Source of the DNA: Kordia sp965283645
GTDB lineage: Bacteria > Bacteroidota > Bacteroidia > Flavobacteriales > Flavobacteriaceae
Reading direction: 5' to 3'
Assembly (NCBI RefSeq): GCF_965283645.1
Contig: NZ_CBDIPG010000001.1
Coordinates: 1,922,001-1,986,000, forward strand
DNA: 64,000 bases
The stretch's first letter is position 1. Each line of letters begins with the position of its first letter. The notes under the pieces were generated by a model. It did not search any database, was not told where the DNA came from, and saw only the letters and a list, made by a program, of their open reading frames with translations. Positions 59,676 through 64,000 of the stretch are shown here, one piece after another. The position numbers and the translations under genes were made by a program.

Positions 59676-61974
59676 TGTCACGTAAGCAAGTGAGCATTTT
59701 TAAAGCGGTATGTAAAACACGTTTCGAAAAATCATACGGAATTAATATTCCAGAAACTTCATAAAACGAAAGTCTAGTTATAATGTACACCTTCAACGAA
59801 TATTGATACGCTTTCAACCATGCATCCCAATTTGTGGAATCATATAATTGATAATGTGCTTTTAGATAAAAATAAAGTTCATCTCTTGTAAAATTTGGCA
59901 GTAATACGAAACTCAAAAACTCAATAATATCTCTATGCGGAACATCAATTACGGCCAATTCCCAATCGTAAATAATAGGAAAACCATTATTCTTAATCGC
60001 AATATTTCGTGAATTGAAATCGTTGTGAATGATTGTTTTTTCAACATTCAAAGCAATTGCTTGATTTTCTAAATCATCAATTTCATTCCGCAACGCATGC
60101 AGCGAAAGTAAGTGTTCATCAGCTACACATTCCGTAATTAAAATTTGCAGTAACTTTTTATACAATTCTTTAGATTTCCATGGTTTGAATTCTTGAACAT
60201 GTTTAAAATCTGCAACAGATGCGTTTTGATGAAACTTGGTAATTGTGGTAATTACAGAAAGAATTGTTGCTGGTTTCCAGTATTCTGGATGATTTTCAGA
60301 ATTTAAAATGTTTAGCTTGTCACTATCCAAAAATTCCTGAATCAACATGAAAATCTCTCGTTTCGAATTTACATGTTTTCCAAAATACGCAGGCATATGT
60401 TTAAATCCACTTTTGTTTAAATATTCGTACAATTCAATTTCTTTCAAGTGACATTTATGGTATTCCAAATTCCGTTTTGATGTTCGCAACAAATCAGAAA
60501 GCTCAGGGTTTATAGAAGCCGCAATCGTATGCAAACCTTTGACAACTTCGTCATCTAATGGTTTCGATTTGATTAAAATATCTTGAGTTTGTAAGATTCC
60601 ATGTTGTCGGTAACCAACTTGAAACGGCATAAAACCAATAATTTTTTTATTCACTTTGGATGCGATATTGGTCAGAATTCCATTCTCCAGCAAATCACTT
60701 TCTTTCGGCTGAATTCGCTGAATGTCTTTATCTTGAAAAAAACCATTCAAGCTAGCTTGCACAAAATCTGGCGTAATTTCAGATTTCAGCAACCATTTTA
60801 CAGGTTTGTTTCTTCCTAATTTTTCGTGCGCTTTTGCAAATTCACCACTTACAATTGCCGCATACGTTGATATTTCTAAACCCAATGCAAAACCTGCAAT
60901 TAGTTTGGCAAAGCGGTTTACTTTTCCTGTTCCGTAACAGTTCATAATCTCCAAAGCCTGCGACTGTTTTGGCAATGAAGTTCCGCCACCAACACTTCCA
61001 ATCACTAAATTTGGCAATGAAAGTTGCATGTACAAACCACCGTTTTTTTGTTCTAAATGTAAAATTCCAATACTTGATTCGTGAATTGACGCCAAATCTT
61101 GTCCCGTAGCTACAAAAATTGCCGCAATAGCATTTGCTACATTAATATTATACCCAACCATTCCGTCTTTTTTAGCCAATTTTTTAGATGGATGAAAGCA
61201 ATTCATCAACTTATCAGAAGTCGTTCGCAATACTTGATTGATGATTTCTTCTGGAATCGTACATTCGGCAACTACATAAATTCCTCGTCCGCAATCAATA
61301 TTATATTGTGACACTTTTTTGTCAGAAGCGCCATTTCCTTCAATCACAAAATCAACAGGAACAATACCCGAAGTATTTTTAAATTGCTCCACTATATACA
61401 ACATAGCATGCCACGTACATGTGGTTGTCATATTTTGCCCAGACGCGTCACCTGTGTGATATATAAACTTTAAATGAATGACTTCATCTTGCTGAATGCT
61501 ATCAATTGCAACTAATTTCCCATGATTGGAATGTGCTTCAGCGGCTTTTTTAATAGCTACAAACGTATCTTTAACATACTGTTTAAAAAATGTTGCTTCG
61601 TTTTCCGTTTCAAAAATAAACATTGGCGAACGTGTCATTTTTTGCCATTTTACGTTCGCAACAAAACCACCACTTTTGCTAATTACTTTTGCGCCTCTAT
61701 TCATACTTGCAATCAACGCGCCTTCTAAAGTTCCTGCAGTACAATACGTTAATTCTTGTGTTTCGTTATCATTAAAAAGTAACGGGCCAACAATTCCCAA
61801 CGGAATTTCGGTACTTCCTATATACGATTCAATATTATTCCGAATGTCTTGAAAATTTAATCGTGCATTTGAAATCAAATTGGTTTGAATATTGTTTGTT
61901 TCCAAAAAGTCCAAACGCATATTTGTTGCTGTACTTGTTACAAGTCCTCTTCCTGGTATAATCGGTATTTCCAT
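59668..61974 (-). CDS. HMG-CoA reductase fused to a choline-kinase/APH-like phosphotransferase
   Basis: 768 residues, two enzymes in one chain. Residues ~1-420 are an HMG-CoA reductase with all catalytic residues visible: E84 (TLEGALIASMNRG), D218-K219-K220 (ASDKKVSQYN), D293 (GQDLAS) and H383 (FAKAHEKLGRN); ENVIG is replaced by STEIPLGIVGP, and GDASGQNM binds the cofactor. Residues ~440-768 are a kinase-like domain with H650-N-D652 and N657 (IIHNDFNSRN) and D670 (YDWE), the Brenner/catalytic and Mg2+ sites of APH, choline and ethanolamine kinases. So it should form mevalonate and also phosphorylate an alcohol. No signal peptide or membrane helix. It is the first gene of the lipid operon. Confidence 0.9.
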   Translation of the reverse strand: MEIPIIPGRGLVTSTATNMRLDFLETNNIQTNLISNARLNFQDIRNNIESYIGSTEIPLGIVGPLLFNDNETQELTYCTAGTLEGALIASMNRGAKVISKSGGFVANVKWQKMTRSPMFIFETENEATFFKQYVKDTFVAIKKAAEAHSNHGKLVAIDSIQQDEVIHLKFIYHTGDASGQNMTTTCTWHAMLYIVEQFKNTSGIVPVDFVIEGNGASDKKVSQYNIDCGRGIYVVAECTIPEEIINQVLRTTSDKLMNCFHPSKKLAKKDGMVGYNINVANAIAAIFVATGQDLASIHESSIGILHLEQKNGGLYMQLSLPNLVIGSVGGGTSLPKQSQALEIMNCYGTGKVNRFAKLIAGFALGLEISTYAAIVSGEFAKAHEKLGRNKPVKWLLKSEITPDFVQASLNGFFQDKDIQRIQPKESDLLENGILTNIASKVNKKIIGFMPFQVGYRQHGILQTQDILIKSKPLDDEVVKGLHTIAASINPELSDLLRTSKRNLEYHKCHLKEIELYEYLNKSGFKHMPAYFGKHVNSKREIFMLIQEFLDSDKLNILNSENHPEYWKPATILSVITTITKFHQNASVADFKHVQEFKPWKSKELYKKLLQILITECVADEHLLSLHALRNEIDDLENQAIALNVEKTIIHNDFNSRNIAIKNNGFPIIYDWELAVIDVPHRDIIEFLSFVLLPNFTRDELYFYLKAHYQLYDSTNWDAWLKAYQYSLKVYIITRLSFYEVSGILIPYDFSKRVLHTALKMLTCLRDNA

Positions 61975-62104
61975 AAGTTCTAAGTTTTAATACTATCAAA
62001 ACTATTGCAATAATCACATCAAAATTCCCAATCAACACAAATAAAGAATTTATTTTTTGCGATAATCACAAAAATAAAGTTCAATCTGATTCAATTCAGC
62101 ATAG

Positions 62105-62137
62105 TTTTGTCACTCAGACAATAATGGTTTAATTTTG
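62105..62137 (+). promoter_or_regulatory. Probable promoter of queE
   Basis: -33 TTTTG (62105-62109), 20 bases, -7 TAATTTTG (62130-62137). Transcription would begin after the first in-frame ATG (62139), so the ATG at 62160 is the start. Confidence 0.5.
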
Positions 62138-62159
62138 CATGCTACTTTTTAAAATAGTT

Positions 62160-62921
62160 ATGACGAAACTGAAAATTGCAAATCTTGACGGAAAGCCCGA
62201 AATTTTTCATTCCATACAAGGAGAAGGAAAAAATATTGGGCAACCAAGTGTGTTTATTCGAACATCACTTTGCAATTTGCATTGTATTTGGTGCGATACC
62301 GATTATACGTGGAATTGGGAAAAAACACGTTTTGCACATGTAAAAGACGCTGATCCTATGTATAAAAAGTATAAGATGGATGAAATGATTATTTCGCTTA
62401 CGCTGGAAGAAATATATGCCGAAGTTTTGACCAGTGGTTGTAAAAATATTGTATTAACTGGTGGCGAACCGATGATGCAACTGGAAGAATTATCAAGTTT
62501 GATGAACTATTTCAATACGAAAGCGGATGATTATTTCTTTGAGATTGAAACCAACGGAACCTTATTACCCGATGCAACTTTTGAATCATTGATACATCAA
62601 TATAATGTATCGCCAAAGTTGGCAAACTCAAACAATCCTAAAAAATTACGTGAAAAAGCGGAAGCCTACAATTACTTTTCTACGAATGAAAAAGCTGTTT
62701 TTAAGTTTGTAATTGCATCTGAGGACGATCTCACGGAAGTGTTGGCTATTTGTAAAACTTACAACATTCCATACCAAAAAGTATATTTAATGCCCGAAGG
62801 AACCAATCCGGAAGCATTGCAAAAAAAGCAACAATGGTTGATTGAAATTTGCAAAAAGTATCAATTTAACTACACAGATCGTTTGCACGTACATATTTAT
62901 GGTGATAAAAGAGGCGTGTAA
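62160..62921 (+). CDS. queE: 7-carboxy-7-deazaguanine synthase
   Basis: 253 residues from the ATG at 62160 (MTKLKIANLDGKPEIFHSIQ). Radical SAM enzyme of queuosine synthesis. The [4Fe-4S] motif is CNLHCIWCDTDYTWNW (CxxxCxxC), followed by LTGGEPMMQ and EIETNGTL for SAM binding; the end VHIYGDKRGV is typical. It converts 6-carboxytetrahydropterin to 7-carboxy-7-deazaguanine. queC, queD and queF are not in the window. It is divergent from the HMGR fusion, with 185 bases between the two starts. Confidence 0.94.
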   Translation: MTKLKIANLDGKPEIFHSIQGEGKNIGQPSVFIRTSLCNLHCIWCDTDYTWNWEKTRFAHVKDADPMYKKYKMDEMIISLTLEEIYAEVLTSGCKNIVLTGGEPMMQLEELSSLMNYFNTKADDYFFEIETNGTLLPDATFESLIHQYNVSPKLANSNNPKKLREKAEAYNYFSTNEKAVFKFVIASEDDLTEVLAICKTYNIPYQKVYLMPEGTNPEALQKKQQWLIEICKKYQFNYTDRLHVHIYGDKRGV

Positions 62922-63056
62922 TTCATTAATTATGAATTATTTACACTTTTATGTAAACTTTATTTTAAATAATTTGTAAACTTCTGTAACATTTTAACGA
63001 CTTCATACGTATAACTAAGAGCGTAAGCATAATGATTAAAATCCCAAGCAGATTAC

Positions 63057-63920
63057 ATGAGACAACTTAAAATTACCAAGCAGGTTACCAACAGGGAAAC
63101 CGCGTCCTTAGACAAATATCTTCAAGAAATCGGTAAAGTTGACCTTATTACAGCAGACGAGGAAGTAGAATTAGCACAAAGAATTAAGGCTGGAGATCAA
63201 ATAGCTCTAGAAAAATTAACAAAAGCTAACCTTCGTTTCGTAGTATCGGTTGCAAAGCAGTATCAAAATCAAGGATTAACACTTCCTGATTTGATTAATG
63301 AAGGGAATTTGGGTCTTATTAAAGCCGCGCAACGTTTTGATGAAACACGTGGTTTTAAATTTATTTCGTATGCTGTATGGTGGATTAGACAATCTATCCT
63401 TCAAGCATTAGCTGAACAATCGCGTATTGTTCGTTTACCATTAAACAAAATTGGTTCTATTAACAAAATTAATAAAACCTTTGCATATTTAGAACAAAGT
63501 CATGAACGTATTCCTTCTGCAGAAGAAATTGCAAAAGAATTAGACATGACAGTGAATGATGTAAAAGAATCGATGAAGAATTCTGGAAGACACGTATCAA
63601 TGGATGCGCCACTTGTAGAAGGAGAAGATTCTAACTTATATGACGTATTAAATTCTGGTGAATCGCCAAATCCTGATAAAGAATTATTACATGAGTCTTT
63701 AAAAACAGAGATTGAGCGTGCATTAGAAACCTTAACACCAAGAGAAGCAGACGTTATTCGTTTGTATTTCGGACTAGGAAACCAACATCCAATGACATTG
63801 GAAGAAATTGGTGAAACGTTCGACTTAACTCGTGAGCGTGTACGTCAAATTAAAGAAAAAGCGATTCGTCGTTTAAAACACACTTCACGTAGTAAAATAT
63901 TAAAAACATATTTAGGATAA
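63057..63920 (+). CDS. rpoD: Primary RNA polymerase sigma factor RpoD/SigA
   Basis: 287 residues, the length of the Bacteroidota primary sigma, with no region 1.1. Region 1.2 (SLDKYLQEIGKVDLITADEE), region 2 (FVVSVAKQYQNQGLTLPDLI, GFKFISYAVWWIRQSI), region 3 (IPSAEEIAKELDM) and region 4 with ALETLTPREADVIRLYFGL and the HTH TLEEIGETFDLTRERVRQIKEKAIRRL. It directs transcription from the TTTG-N18-TAnnTTTG promoters seen in the window. No TAnnTTTG box is clear just upstream of it. Confidence 0.98.
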   Translation: MRQLKITKQVTNRETASLDKYLQEIGKVDLITADEEVELAQRIKAGDQIALEKLTKANLRFVVSVAKQYQNQGLTLPDLINEGNLGLIKAAQRFDETRGFKFISYAVWWIRQSILQALAEQSRIVRLPLNKIGSINKINKTFAYLEQSHERIPSAEEIAKELDMTVNDVKESMKNSGRHVSMDAPLVEGEDSNLYDVLNSGESPNPDKELLHESLKTEIERALETLTPREADVIRLYFGLGNQHPMTLEEIGETFDLTRERVRQIKEKAIRRLKHTSRSKILKTYLG

Positions 63921-64000
63921 TCTCCTAAAACCGCACAGCAGTTTAGTTTTTATAACATAACTGTTCGTTTTTTGATTGATGAATGACGCTCTCGCATTGC

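Noticed and set aside
58145..61974. Complete archaeal ether-lipid pathway in this operon
   Set aside because: No geranylgeranylglyceryl-phosphate synthase or digeranylgeranyl transferase is present here, so a full pathway cannot be claimed from this window.
1..64000. CRISPR array, tRNA, rRNA, insertion sequence or prophage
   Set aside because: No regularly spaced direct repeats, cloverleaf-like GC-rich genes, transposase or integrase reading was found; repeats present are terminators and one REP-like hairpin.

Overview
The window reads as chromosomal DNA of a marine Flavobacteriaceae bacterium (Bacteroidota), probably Kordia or a close relative. The genus is my inference. The supporting signs are strongly AT-rich DNA, Bacteroidota-type promoters (-7 box TAnnTTTG, sometimes with a -33 TTTG), a short RpoD without region 1.1, Na+-NQR, PorT and the T9SS plug protein, T9SS C-terminal sorting domains, an AccD without its zinc ribbon, and GG-leader peptide precursors. 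I saw no rRNA, tRNA, CRISPR array, insertion sequence or prophage.

Layout. 1-16 kb is accessory and surface-related: the end of a methyltransferase, small secreted proteins, three Cys-rich GG-leader peptides, two T9SS cargo proteins, a 1503-residue adhesin-like protein, and a LytS/LytT-type signalling block with two kinases and one regulator. 15-26 kb holds nqrABCDEF with apbE, whose product flavinylates Nqr subunits, and an S9 peptidase. 25.8-38 kb has the T9SS plug protein, ApaG, a PaiB-like protein, a TANGO2-like pair, PruA, a fourth short GG-leader peptide, and an Omp28/TlpA/outer-membrane-protein redox group. 38-51 kb has RsmG, a desaturase, an aminotransferase, TrkH/TrkA, UbiE-PorT, a TrmH-type methyltransferase and TamL. 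52-58 kb is housekeeping (fbaA, accD, rpsO, pnp) with a RhiA-like gene inserted. 62-64 kb has queE and rpoD.

The most unusual locus is the tightly packed four-gene unit at 58145-61974. It encodes an HMG-CoA reductase fused to a choline-kinase/APH-like phosphotransferase, a CarS (CDP-archaeol synthase)-like membrane cytidylyltransferase, a CDP-alcohol phosphatidyltransferase and a GtrA-like membrane protein. The order kinase, CTP-transferase, CDP-alcohol transferase resembles a Kennedy-type pathway joined to a mevalonate-forming enzyme. All HMGR catalytic residues and the kinase motifs are present. I read it as a candidate undescribed isoprenoid-lipid system; the substrate cannot be read from sequence.

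Starts were moved from the longest open frame where a -7 box, a signal peptide or family length pointed to an internal ATG. Two genes (the 977-residue kinase and tamL) have no usable ATG and appear to start at TTG.
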